From: Saccharothrix espanaensis DSM 44229
Lineage (GTDB): Bacteria; Actinomycetota; Actinomycetes; Mycobacteriales; Pseudonocardiaceae
Assembly (NCBI RefSeq): GCF_000328705.1
Contig: NC_019673.1
Coordinates: forward strand, 7,203,001 to 7,267,000
Direction: 5' to 3'
Length of the DNA: 64,000 bases
In this document: one piece after another, positions 33,596 through 43,200 of the stretch
Position numbering within the stretch: the first letter of the stretch is position 1
Layout: every line of letters begins with the position of its first letter
Notes under the pieces: generated by a model
Databases searched by the model: none
Told to the model about the DNA's origin: nothing
Seen by the model: only the letters and a program-made list of their open reading frames with translations
Translations under genes and position numbers: made by a program

Positions 33596-33766
33596 CCGAC
33601 GCCATCCACGGGCCGCCCCGTACGCGGGCTTGCCGCGCGGATGCCGTCCGGGTACGCGATGCGCGGACAGGAGCGGACAGTCCCTTGTGGACACAAAGCA
33701 CCGGAACACTTCTGGCGCGCGGGATGGCGGCGTCACCGCGCCGGCCGGACACGTCGCCCGGCACCT

Positions 33767-34414
33767 TCACGACGAGTCGCCGTAGACCGACCGCAGCCAG
33801 ACGAAGGTGAGCGTGTCGACCAGTTCGCGGTCCTTCTTCGCCGAACGGCGGGCGACCGACCGGCCCAGGAACGCCTGCTCGTTCATGGACATCAGCACCG
33901 CGGCGAGCGACCGCGCGTCCGGCCCGTCCACCGCCACCCCGGCGTCCCGCTCGATCGAGATCTGCTCGGCGGTGGCGTCGACGAACCGCCGCGCCACCCC
34001 GGTCCAGAACTCGCGCATCAGCGGGTCGGTGTCGCGGGCCCGGACGGCGGCGCGCAGCACCGGACCGTGCGCCCGCCACACCGCGAGGGTCGCGCCCAGG
34101 GCCCGCCGGATGGCGGCCTCCGGGGCCTCGCTCCCCCGCCGCAGCCAAGACGACGCCGACTCGTAAAGCGCGTCCAGCACGCGGGCGGACAGCGCGTGCA
34201 GCACGGCTTCCCGGGACGAGAAGTGGAAGTAGAACGTCGAGCGCGAGATGCCCGCGCCGGCGGCCAGCTCGTCCACCGCGATGTCGTCCAGGGAACGGTT
34301 CTGGAGCAGCCGTTCGGCGGTGTCCAGGATGGCCTGCGAGGTGAGATCGCCTTTGCTGGGCCGACGTCGTGACCCGAGGGACCCGACCGGTGACCGTGGG
34401 GACATGGCGGACAT
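33767..34414 (-). CDS. TetR-family regulator (EthR-like C-terminus)
   Basis: About 215 residues. HTH: LTSQAILDTAERLLQNRSLD, DIAVDELAAGAGISRSTFYF and HFSSREAVLHALSARVL. The C-terminal segment LAAVLMSMNEQAFLGRSVAR resembles EthR-type ligand domains. The start is uncertain between ATG 34414 and ATG 34405. It diverges from a PHP hydrolase gene 157 bp away; whether it controls it is unknown. Confidence 0.87.
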   Translation of the reverse strand: MSAMSPRSPVGSLGSRRRPSKGDLTSQAILDTAERLLQNRSLDDIAVDELAAGAGISRSTFYFHFSSREAVLHALSARVLDALYESASSWLRRGSEAPEAAIRRALGATLAVWRAHGPVLRAAVRARDTDPLMREFWTGVARRFVDATAEQISIERDAGVAVDGPDARSLAAVLMSMNEQAFLGRSVARRSAKKDRELVDTLTFVWLRSVYGDSS

Positions 34415-34571
34415 GCTGACCGCACCGCCCCGGCGACCGCAACCCTTCGCGACGAACCGGTGCCGGTTCGAGAGCACAGGTCCGGAGTGGACCGGCGCAA
34501 AGCCCACGACCGACCGGGGCGGCGACCCCGATCGGCGCGCACCCGACGCCGTGACGGGGTAGACAGAACGG

Positions 34572-35561
34572 GTGGATCCCCTCTGGGCATTGCGACAGGT
34601 GGCGTTCCAGCTCGAACGCGCGGGCGAACCCACCTACCGGGTCAGGGCGTTCCGCCGGGCGGCGGAGGTGGTGGCCGCGCTGCCGCCGGGCGAACTGGCG
34701 ACGCGGGTCGCCAACGGCACGCTGACCGACCTCAACGGCATCGGCAAGTCGACCGCGGGCGTCATCCTCGACGCCGCGGCGGGCCGGGAACCCGCCTACC
34801 TGTCCCGGGTGCGGCCGCCCGCGGTCGGCGGGCAGGCCCTGCGCGCGCGGCTGAAAGGCGACTGCCACACGCATTCCGACTGGTCCGACGGCGGCAGCCC
34901 GATCCGCGAGATGGCCGAGACCGCGCGCGACCTCGGGCACGAGTGGGTGGTGCTCACCGACCACTCGCCGCGGCTGACGATCGCCAACGGCCTGTCCGCC
35001 GACCGGCTGCGCGCGCAGCTGGAGGTGGTGGCCGAGCTGAACACCGAGCTGGCCCCGTTCCTGGTGCTGACCGGGATCGAGGTGGACATCCTCGACGACG
35101 GCTCGCTCGACCAGCACCCGGACCTGTTGGCCCAGCTCGACGTCGTGGTCGCGAGCGTGCACTCCAAGCTGCGGATGCCGCGGGCGGAGATGACCGAGCG
35201 GCTGCTCACCGCCGTGGCGAACCCGCACGTCGACGTGCTGGGCCACTGCACCGGCCGGCTGGTGGTCGGCAAGGGCCGGCCGGAGTCGCAGTTCGACGCC
35301 GAGGCGGTGTTCGCCGCGTGCCGGGACAACGGCACCGCCGTGGAGATCAACTCGCGCCCGGAGCGCCGGGACCCGCCGGGCCGGCTGCTGCGGCTCGCGG
35401 TGGAGCTGGGCTGCGAGTTCGCCATCGACAGCGACGCGCACGCGCCCGGTCAGCTCGACTGGCTGTCCTACGGCTGCGAGCGGGCCGAGGAGTGCGGCGT
35501 CGACCCGGAGCGGGTGATCAACACGCGCGGCGTCGCGGAGCTGCTCAACTCCCGGCGCTAG
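34572..35561 (+). CDS. PHP-domain hydrolase with PolX-like HhH N-terminus
   Basis: A 329-residue protein. Residues 1-75 form a helix-hairpin-helix region as in PolX-type polymerases (FRRAAEVVAALPPGELATRV, LTDLNGIGKSTAGVILDAAA). Residues about 97-325 form a PHP domain: KGDCHTHSDWSDG carries the first metal-binding HxH, followed by VVLTDHSPR, TGIEVDILDDG, ASVHSK, LGHCTGR and the terminal DSDAHAP. The polymerase domain is absent. A phosphoesterase role on nucleic acids or small phosphates is probable. Its end overlaps the radical SAM gene convergently by 17 bp. Confidence 0.9.
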   Translation: MDPLWALRQVAFQLERAGEPTYRVRAFRRAAEVVAALPPGELATRVANGTLTDLNGIGKSTAGVILDAAAGREPAYLSRVRPPAVGGQALRARLKGDCHTHSDWSDGGSPIREMAETARDLGHEWVVLTDHSPRLTIANGLSADRLRAQLEVVAELNTELAPFLVLTGIEVDILDDGSLDQHPDLLAQLDVVVASVHSKLRMPRAEMTERLLTAVANPHVDVLGHCTGRLVVGKGRPESQFDAEAVFAACRDNGTAVEINSRPERRDPPGRLLRLAVELGCEFAIDSDAHAPGQLDWLSYGCERAEECGVDPERVINTRGVAELLNSRR

Positions 35562-36549
35562 CGGTGCGGGCGGTCCGCGACGCCCGCACCAGGTGGCCGT
35601 ACCACGGGATCAGCGGTCCGCTGCGGCCGTCCACCAGGCGCTGCCAGGTGGCCCGGCACAGGTCCCGGAACGGGACCGCGTCCCAGCCGCCGGCGAGTTC
35701 GGCCAGCGGCCGGTCGTGCACGTTGCCCAGCCAGTAGCGGCGGTCGAAGCCGTAGGCCACCGGCACGGCCGCGCCGTTGGCCTCGATCACCAGCGGGGTC
35801 AGCCAGTGGCCCAGCGGCTGCTCGTCGGCCACCGGGGCGGCCATGAACGCCTCCGGCTTGCGGGCCAGCATGGTCCGCGGCACGGCGTCGAGCTGCACGG
35901 CCAGGCCGTGCTCCTCGGCGATCCGGCCCAGCTCGACGGCCGCGTAGGCGAGCTCCACCGCGTCCGGCCGCTCCCCCGCCATCCGCCGGTTCGCCGCGCC
36001 CTCGGGTTCCAGCGGGTGCACCTGGAGCAGCAGCGCGCCGGACTGGGACGCGGCCAGCGCCACCTCGCCGAGCTGGGTGGCGTTGCCCTGGGTGAGGGTG
36101 GTGATGACGCCGACCGGGATGCCCGCCTCGGTGAGCCGCCGGATGCCCGCGAGCGCCTTGTCGAACGCGCCCTCCTGGTCCCGGATGCGGTCGTGGGTGC
36201 CCTGGTCGCCGTCCAGCGACACGGCCACCAGGTCGACCAGCCCGCGCACCAGCCCGATCCGGCGCTGGGTGAGCGCGACCGCATTCGTCGTGACGGTCGT
36301 TCGCATTCCGGCATCCCGAGCGGCCCTCAGCAGTGCGGGCAGTTCCGGGTAGAGGAACGGTTCGCCGCCGGACACGCTCATCACGTCGTAGCCGAGTCCG
36401 GCCGCGTCCCGGACCACGGCGGACAGCACGCCGATGGGCACCGACTCGGCCACGTCGGGCCCGGAGCTGGAGTAGCAGTGCAGGCATCTGAGGTTGCAGA
36501 GCCTGGTCGGGTGAACCTGCAGGACCGCCCTGCCGCCCGTTTGCCCCAT
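35545..36549 (-). CDS. Radical SAM protein
   Basis: A 334-residue radical SAM enzyme. The cluster motif CNLRCLHC is at about residues 18-25, followed by SVSGGEPFLYPELPALLRA (SAM-binding GGE) and VSLDGDQGTHDRIRDQEGAF. No Cys-rich SPASM extension is visible; only two further cysteines occur. ATG 36549 has a strong GGAGGGTGG. The reaction is unknown. Short ORFs upstream do not look like a peptide precursor, so a RiPP role is unsupported. Confidence 0.87.
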   Translation of the reverse strand: MGQTGGRAVLQVHPTRLCNLRCLHCYSSSGPDVAESVPIGVLSAVVRDAAGLGYDVMSVSGGEPFLYPELPALLRAARDAGMRTTVTTNAVALTQRRIGLVRGLVDLVAVSLDGDQGTHDRIRDQEGAFDKALAGIRRLTEAGIPVGVITTLTQGNATQLGEVALAASQSGALLLQVHPLEPEGAANRRMAGERPDAVELAYAAVELGRIAEEHGLAVQLDAVPRTMLARKPEAFMAAPVADEQPLGHWLTPLVIEANGAAVPVAYGFDRRYWLGNVHDRPLAELAGGWDAVPFRDLCRATWQRLVDGRSGPLIPWYGHLVRASRTARTASAGS

Positions 36550-36745
36550 TTCCACCCTCCTGTGAAGCCCGCTATCCGTATGGAGCAGGCAAGCGCACGG
36601 GTGATACGTCATTGCGTCACCAACAACGCCGACCATTCCCTCCAACGTGGGAACCTGCGCGTTCGCCTGAAACAACGGCGGCCGGGGATGCGACTTTCCA
36701 GACGAGGCGACCAGGCCCGAATGCCGCCCGACGGGGGGAGGGGAC

Positions 36746-37384
36746 GTGCGCCGCAGGTTCGCAGTGCCCACCGATGCGGCCGACGAGGCCCGTCGCCGGG
36801 TGCTGCGCGAGCTGCACGACGGGCTGGGCCCCTCGCTCGCCGCGATCGCGCTCGGCCTGCGCGCCGCCCGGCACCTGGTGGCGCGCGACCCGGCGGCGGC
36901 CGGTCCGCTGCTGGCCCGGCTGGAGGAGGAGATGCACACCGCGGTCGGCGAGATCCGCCGGCTGGCGGCCGGCGCGTACCCGGCCGAGCTGGCCCGGCTG
37001 GGCCTGGCGGGCGCGGTGCGGGCGCACGTGGCCACCCTCGCCGACCGGCACCCGGTGCGGGTGCTCGTCAAGGCCGAGGGCGACCTGCCGGAACTGCCGA
37101 TCGCCGTCCAGGTGGCGGCCTACCGGATCATCTGCGAGGCGCTGACCAACGTGGTCCGGCACGCCGGCGCGCGCACCTGCGTGGTGCGCCTGTGGTGCGC
37201 GGACGGCCTGCACGTCGAAGTCGTGGACGACGGCTGCGGCGCGGGCGAACCCGAGGGGAACGGCGTGGGACTGAACTCGATGCGGGAACGGGCGCGCGAG
37301 ATCGGCGGGACGTGGGCGATGGGGGACGCCGCCGCCGGCGGCACCCGGATCGCCTTCGACCTGCCGGTCGCGGGCGGAGTGTGA
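36746..37384 (+). CDS. Sensorless NarL-type histidine kinase
   Basis: A 212-residue cytoplasmic kinase with a HisKA_3 dimer/phosphoacceptor helix (RRRVLRELHDGLGPSLAAIA, His near residue 31) and a HATPase domain (ALTNVVRHAGARTCVVRLWC N box, GNGVGLNSMRERAREIGG G box). There is no membrane or sensory domain, so the signal is probably supplied by a partner or by the cytoplasm. GTG 36746 follows GGGGAGGGG. The cognate NarL response regulator starts 6 bp downstream. Confidence 0.92.
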   Translation: MRRRFAVPTDAADEARRRVLRELHDGLGPSLAAIALGLRAARHLVARDPAAAGPLLARLEEEMHTAVGEIRRLAAGAYPAELARLGLAGAVRAHVATLADRHPVRVLVKAEGDLPELPIAVQVAAYRIICEALTNVVRHAGARTCVVRLWCADGLHVEVVDDGCGAGEPEGNGVGLNSMRERAREIGGTWAMGDAAAGGTRIAFDLPVAGGV

Positions 37385-37390
37385 GCGGAC

Positions 37391-38068
37391 ATGCCGCCTG
37401 CGCTCCGGGCGCTGGTGGTGGACGACCACCCGCTGTTCCGCTACGGCCTGGCCGCCGCGCTGGGGGCGGCGAACGACCTGGAGCTGGTCGGCGAGGCGGC
37501 CGGCGGCACGGCGGCGGTGGAGCTGGCCGCGCGGCTGCACCCGGACGTGGTCGTGATGGACCTGAACATGCCCGACCTGGGCGGGGTCGAGGCGACCCGG
37601 CGGATCGTGGCGCACGACCCGACCGTCCGGGTGCTGGTGCTGACCATGTTCGACGACGACGACTCGGTGTTCGCGGCGATGCGCGCGGGCGCGCTGGGCT
37701 ACCTGCTCAAGGCGGCCCGGCCGCAGCAGATCGTGCGCGCGGTGCGGGCGGTCGCCGAGGGCGAGGCGATCTTCAGCCCCGGCATCGCGGTGCGGCTGCT
37801 GGCGTACTTCGGCGCGCCGGCCAAGTCCGAGGTGGAGGCGTTCCCGGAGCTGACCGTGCGGGAGCGCGAGGTGCTGCGGCTGATGGCCGACGGCCGGGGC
37901 AACGCGGTGATCGCCCGGATCCTGGTGCTCAGCCCCAAGACGGTGCGCAACCACGTGTCGAACATCCTGCGCAAGCTGCACGTCGCCGACCGGGCGCAGG
38001 CGGTGTCCCGGGCCAAGCGGGCCGGTCTGGGCGACGAGTCGGGACAAGTCGGGACACCGGGCCCGTAG
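37391..38068 (+). CDS. NarL/LuxR-type response regulator
   Basis: A 225-residue regulator. The receiver domain has the acidic pair VDDHPLFRYG, phospho-Asp in VVVMDLNMPDLGG, Thr in VLVLTMFDDDD and Lys in GYLLKAARP. The LuxR HTH is LTVREREVLRLMADGRGNAV and LVLSPKTVRNHVSNILRKLH. It forms an operon with the sensorless kinase. Location directly before the eCIS locus, together with the following LuxR protein, makes it a candidate eCIS regulator. Confidence 0.93.
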   Translation: MPPALRALVVDDHPLFRYGLAAALGAANDLELVGEAAGGTAAVELAARLHPDVVVMDLNMPDLGGVEATRRIVAHDPTVRVLVLTMFDDDDSVFAAMRAGALGYLLKAARPQQIVRAVRAVAEGEAIFSPGIAVRLLAYFGAPAKSEVEAFPELTVREREVLRLMADGRGNAVIARILVLSPKTVRNHVSNILRKLHVADRAQAVSRAKRAGLGDESGQVGTPGP

Positions 38069-38136
38069 TGCCGGGACGCGCCGGGTCGCGACGATGGGGG
38101 TGGTGGGGGCATCGGTCGCGGAGGCGGGGAGCTGAC

Positions 38137-38760
38137 ATGAACGGTGAGCAGATCGCGGTGGCGCTGCACGCGGCGGACTCGATCACCAGGGCCGGGGTGA
38201 CCGCCGCGCTGCGATCGCGGCCGGAGATCCGGCTGGTCGAACCGGACGAGCCCGCGCCGGTCGCGCTGGTGGTGCTGGAGAAGCTCGACGGCGCCGCCCA
38301 GCAGCTGCTGCGCCGGTTGCAGGTGCCCGGCAGCCCGAACATCGTGCTGGTGGCGGGCGACCTCGCCGACCCGGAGCTGCTCACCATCGTCAGCAGCGGG
38401 GTGTCCGCGGTGATCCGCCGCTCGGACGCCACCCCGGACACGTTGGTGCGCCTGGTGAAGGCCGCCGCCGCCGGGCAGGGCGCGCTGCCGCCGGACCTGC
38501 TGGGCCGGCTGCTGGACCGGGTTTCCCGGTTGCAGCGCAACGTGCTCAACCCCAACGGCTGGACCATGGCCGGGATGTCCGACCGGGAGACCGAGGTGCT
38601 GCGGCTGATCGCGGACGGCTTCGAGACCAAGGAGATCGCCGAGAAGCTGTGCTACTCGCAGCGGACCGTCAAGAGCATCCTGCACGACATCACCAACCGG
38701 TTCCAGCTGCGCAACCGGGCCCACGCCGTCGCGTTCGCCTTGCGCGAGGGCCTGATCTGA
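38137..38760 (+). CDS. LuxR-type regulator with pseudo-receiver
   Basis: A 207-residue protein with a receiver-shaped N-terminus (VALHAADSITRAGVTAALRS) in which the phospho-acceptor Asp is missing (LVVLEKLDGAAQQLL) and the acidic pair is reduced. The C-terminal LuxR HTH is intact (MSDRETEVLRLIADGFETKE, YSQRTVKSILHDITNRFQLR). It should therefore not be controlled by phosphorylation at the normal site. It is 68 bp downstream of the response regulator and convergent with the end of the eCIS cluster. Similar LuxR proteins flank Streptomyces CIS loci. Confidence 0.88.
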   Translation: MNGEQIAVALHAADSITRAGVTAALRSRPEIRLVEPDEPAPVALVVLEKLDGAAQQLLRRLQVPGSPNIVLVAGDLADPELLTIVSSGVSAVIRRSDATPDTLVRLVKAAAAGQGALPPDLLGRLLDRVSRLQRNVLNPNGWTMAGMSDRETEVLRLIADGFETKEIAEKLCYSQRTVKSILHDITNRFQLRNRAHAVAFALREGLI

Positions 38761-38806
38761 CCCGCTGCGCCGACTGCCCACGCCACCCGTCCGCGCAGAT
38801 CGACGC

Positions 38807-40111
38807 TCACGCCACCCGTCCGGAGAAGGACACCGCGGGCTTGCAGTTCCCCTTCGCCGCCGGGTTCTGGCAGCTCACCGAGAACACGATCTTCTCCCCC
38901 GGCTTGAACTGCAACGGCTGCACGTAGTGCCGGTCCAGGTCGCGGAAGTTGGCCAGGTTCAGCTCCAGGATGGTGCTGCGGGTCCCGTTCGCGTCCCGCA
39001 CGACCCGGACCAGGCCGAGGTCGCCGAACGGGTTCTGCAGCACGATGTCGCTGACGTTCACCGACTTCTTGTCGTCGGCGGGGGTGAACACGAAGTCGGT
39101 GAACAGCGCCGGGTTGGCGGTGATCGCCGAGTCGGCGGCGATCCGGAAGTCGGTGGGGTCGCCGGCCGGGGTGGCGGCCGGGCGCACCGCGCTCGGCTGT
39201 GCTCCGGGGGCGGCGGAGGGGTCCAGGCCGACCGCCTGCATGGCGGCCTCCGAGTTGCCCTTGGCCGCCTGGGAATCGGTCTTCGCCTGGCCCGCGCTGT
39301 CCTCGGCCCGCTGCGCGGCGGCCTTGACGTCACCGGCCTGCTCGGTCGCGGCGTCGCGCGCGGCGGACTTCACCGCGGACTGCACGACGGTGAACCACAG
39401 CACGCCCAGCAACACCGCCAGCGCGGCGAGTGCGAGCAACGCGGGCAGCAGCCACTTGGGCATGAGTTGGCGCTGCACGAACATGCCGTCCGCGACGAAC
39501 GGGTTGCCTGCGTTCGGCAGCACCTCCACCCGGAACGGCCGGGACCGGGGCTGCCCGCGCAGGAACGTGTCGCGCGGTTTCACCAGCAGCTTCACGAACG
39601 CGGCGGTGCCGGGCGCGAGCACGACCTCCCGCCGGTCCAGTCTGAAGTCCAGCTCGCCGTCCGGGTCGCTCGGCGTGAACCGCAGGCCCACCGGGTGGTT
39701 GCCGACGTTGTCCACGGCCAGCTCGAACCGGCCCCGCCGGCCCGCCTCCACCTTGCCGGGCACGAGTTCGGCGCTCAGGTCGGTGAACGAGCCGACCTCG
39801 ACCACGCCTTCCTCGACCACCGAGCCGTACGGGTCCTCGCGGGAGGCGACCCGCACCCCGAACGGCACCGGCCCGGCCGGCACGTCCGACGCGCGCGGCG
39901 GCGCGAACCGGACCACCACCTCGGCGGAGCCCTGCGGCACGAGGTTCACCGAGCCCGGCTCGGCCGACGACCAGCCGGCGGCGTCGCCCACGACGTCGAC
40001 GGTGAACTGGTCGACCAGCTCCCCGGTGTTGCGCACGACGACCGTGCAGGTGGTCTCGGAGCCCGGTTCCACGGCCAGGCCCGTGGCGGACAGCGTCGCG
40101 GTAGCGCCCAT
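38807..40111 (-). CDS. eCIS-associated membrane protein (COG1470-like beta-sandwich)
   Basis: A 434-residue protein starting at ATG 40111. Residues 1-215 contain two immunoglobulin-like/NEW3-type segments (CTVVVRNTGELVDQFTVDVV, FELAVDNVGNHPVGLRFTPS). One transmembrane helix lies at about 222-244, preceded by QRQLMPKWLLPAL. An Ala/Gln-rich coiled linker (KAAAQRAEDSAGQAKTDSQA) leads to a C-terminal beta domain with two cysteines. Related proteins in Streptomyces CIS loci carry the label hydrolytic protein without proof of activity. It may link the injection machine with the membrane. Confidence 0.75.
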   Translation of the reverse strand: MGATATLSATGLAVEPGSETTCTVVVRNTGELVDQFTVDVVGDAAGWSSAEPGSVNLVPQGSAEVVVRFAPPRASDVPAGPVPFGVRVASREDPYGSVVEEGVVEVGSFTDLSAELVPGKVEAGRRGRFELAVDNVGNHPVGLRFTPSDPDGELDFRLDRREVVLAPGTAAFVKLLVKPRDTFLRGQPRSRPFRVEVLPNAGNPFVADGMFVQRQLMPKWLLPALLALAALAVLLGVLWFTVVQSAVKSAARDAATEQAGDVKAAAQRAEDSAGQAKTDSQAAKGNSEAAMQAVGLDPSAAPGAQPSAVRPAATPAGDPTDFRIAADSAITANPALFTDFVFTPADDKKSVNVSDIVLQNPFGDLGLVRVVRDANGTRSTILELNLANFRDLDRHYVQPLQFKPGEKIVFSVSCQNPAAKGNCKPAVSFSGRVA

Positions 40112-40200
40112 GTCTCGAATCCTCCGGTGGACGGACTGCGCGGGCACGTGGCGGAAGGGTGGGGCGTGGTGCGTTCCCCGCTGCCCCAACGGGCAGCCGT

Positions 40201-43200
40201 TCAGCCCCGGGTCGCGAAGTCGGGCGGTTGCAGGGTGCGTTGCACGACCAGGAACGGGTTCGACCGCACGGCGGCGAACCCGGGCCCGGTCACCGGCGTG
40301 GCCACCAGTTCCCTGGTGCCGACCAGGTCGTTCTCGAAGACCAGGAACCCGGTGTCGACCGTGCCGTCGTCCCGCACGGTCATCGTGCCGGGCGTGGCGG
40401 AGATGCCCTGCGACCAGGCGAGCGCCACGGTGGCACCGGGCGGCAGGCCGCTACCGGTGACCCGGGGCACGAACCCGGTCGGTCCGACCAGCGGCTCGAC
40501 GGCGAGTTCCGGTCGGCGCACCAGGACCTTGCCGACGGCGGTGTTGTCGGCGGCGTCGGCGTCCGGCCCGGTGCCCAGCGCGGAGCCGCCCGCACTGGTG
40601 TCCACAGCGGCCTTGGCGGGCAACGAGATCCGCACCTCGGCCACTTGGAGCGGTTGCAGCACACCGATGTCGCACGACGTGCCGTCGGCCGCGCACCCCG
40701 GCGAGGCCGCCGTGGGCGGCACCAGTGGCGGTGGCAGCGAGGTCACCACCCGGACGCCGGTCATCGGCGTGCCGGAACCGTTGCGCAGCTTGAAGACCAG
40801 CACGACGTCCGCGCCGCCGACGTAGCTCTCGGCGGGCAGCACCGCCACGGCCATCGACAGCGACCCGGGTGTGGGCGGCGGCGTGACCTCCTCGTCCACG
40901 GTGATCGTGACCTCGGCCCGGTTGTCGGCCGGGTTCACGTCAGGGCCCGCGTCAGGGCCCGCGTCGGCGCGCACGACCTGCGCGCCGGCCGTGACACCGG
41001 TGACGGTGAGCCGGATCTCCACGCCGGTCCCGGGCGCGAGCCGGCCCAGCGCGCAGGTCCTGGCGAGGGCGTCGCAGGTGCCGGCGGTCGGCACCAGCTC
41101 GTCGACCCGCAGGCCGGCCGGGACGGCCAGCGCCACGGTGGCGTCGGTCGGCGCGAACCCGGTGTTGCTTACCCGGAACCGGGCGGTCGTGGTGCCGCTG
41201 AACGGGATCCGGGCGGGTGCCACCGCTCCGGTCACCACCAGGTCCGGCAGCCGCTGGAACGCCGGGGCACGCGCGCTCTGCGCACCGAAGGACACCAGCT
41301 CGACCGGTGTCCCGCCGCTGGGCGGCACCGCGTAGATCCGGCGCGGCCCCTCCTCCCCGGAGGGCGCGGAGAACGCGATCAGCGCGCCGTCGGGCGACCA
41401 CGCGGGTTGCCGCGCGCCCGAGCCGTCCGGCACCAGCACGGCGGTGTTCGCACCGTCCACGTCGGCCGTGCACAGGCCGTTCCCGTGCTGGTACACCAAG
41501 CGTCGGCCGTCCGGCGACCAGTCCGGGTTCTCGTCGCCCCGCGCGCACACGCCGGCGAACCGCACCGACAAGTCGGTCTGCACCAGGGGTCCGGTCACGT
41601 CGACCAGCCAGATGTCCTGGTAAGCAACGTCTTCCGGAACGAACACGGCCACGATCGAGGCCGCCCGGCCGATCCGACCGCCGTCGTCCGCGGTGCACGT
41701 GACGCTGGTGACGCCGACCGGGAACAGCGCGCCGGACGTGGCGTCGCAGGACGGCGTGAGCGGCGCGCCGGCAACGGAAGTGGCCGTGGCGCTGAACGTC
41801 ACGGCCACCGGGAGGCCCTGCGGGCTGGGCGCGGCGGCCCCGTTCACCACGACGGTCGGCAGGCCGGCGGCGGCCTCGGTGATCCGGATCGTCTGCTCGT
41901 GCGGGCGGGTCGGGTCCTCGCCGTCGAACCGGAACTGGACCGTGCAGCCCCTGTGGTCGCCGACCGCCCGGGTGCCGGGGCCGGTCTGCGGGTCAAGCCG
42001 GACGGTCTCCTGGAACGTGACGTCGGTGTCGCCGTTGACCGTGGCCTCGGCCGGGGTGAACGTGATGGAGACGCCGTAGTCGCAGTGCGCGACGGGCGTG
42101 ACGGTGACCGGGATGCTCTTGATGCCGCGGTCGATCGCGTTGGCGATCTCGGTCGGCCGCGCGCCCTCGGTGACCATCGAGCCGCCGGTGTGCCGGACCA
42201 GTTCGGTGGCCTGGAGTTGGCGGTCCAGCCCGTCGCCGGAACCCAGGATCGGCACCGCGACGAGCTTGATGCCGCGCGGCTGCCCGGTGGGCGGGTAGCC
42301 GCCGGCGAGGTCGAACTTGATCTCGTCGAGCGACCAGTACCACTCGCAGACCGGCGGGTCGAGGTCGGACTCGCACGGGTCGCCGGTCTGCTTGCTGCTC
42401 GCGTCGCCGGCGAGCACGACGATCCGGCTCGCGCCGGGCGTGTCGAACAGCCGGTGCCGGCCCTGGTTCTCCAGGTCGAGGTCGCGGGCGATCCGGTGCA
42501 GGCCGTTGAACCAGTCCTCCGGGGCGCTGTCGCCGCCGCCCTCGGCCTTGAGCTGCTCGGGGTCCGCCAGCAGCGCCTTGACCTCGGCCGGGCTCGTCAG
42601 GGCGAGCAGGAGCTCGTAGCGCCGCCCTTGGTCGGGCGTGTCCTTGTAGGAGGCCACGCCGAACCTCGCGCCGGGATCGCGGACGAGGATCTCGTCCATC
42701 ACCTTGGGGATCTCGGCCTTGAACACGGCCAGCGCGTCGCCCATGGAACCGGTGGTGTCCACCAGGAACACGATCTCGGGCAGCCGGGGCACGGCCGGGG
42801 TGCGCAGGGTCGCGGACGTGCTGAACGAGCCGCCCTCGGAGGTGGACGCGCCCACCGAGCGCGGCGTGACCAGCGGGGTGTCCTGGCCCTGGCTGGTGCG
42901 GCTGAACGCGATGGTGCGGCCGTCGGGCGACCACGCGGGTTGGCTGTCCTGGCCGCGCAGGTGGTCGGGGCGCGGCACGGTCGACAGCAGCGCGCCGTCC
43001 GAAGCGCGCAGGACGCTGATCGAATCCCGGTCCGTCACGGCGATCCGGGTGCCGTCGGGCGACCACGTGGGCTGCGACAGGCCACGGCGCTCGCCGAGGT
43101 AGCGGGCGGCCGAGCCGTCGGCGTTCGCGACCCGGACCCGGGGCGGGTCCTCCCCGCCGCCGAACTCGGTCCAGGCGATCCGGGTGCCGTCCGGCGAGTA

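Noticed and set aside
35545..36740. RiPP cluster around the radical SAM gene
   Set aside because: No precursor-like small ORF, no SPASM domain and no transporter or peptidase nearby.
35593..38760. Plus-strand ORF of 1055 codons
   Set aside because: Its first two thirds are antisense to the radical SAM gene or out of frame with the kinase and response regulator. Only the last part, from ATG 38137, is a real LuxR-type gene.
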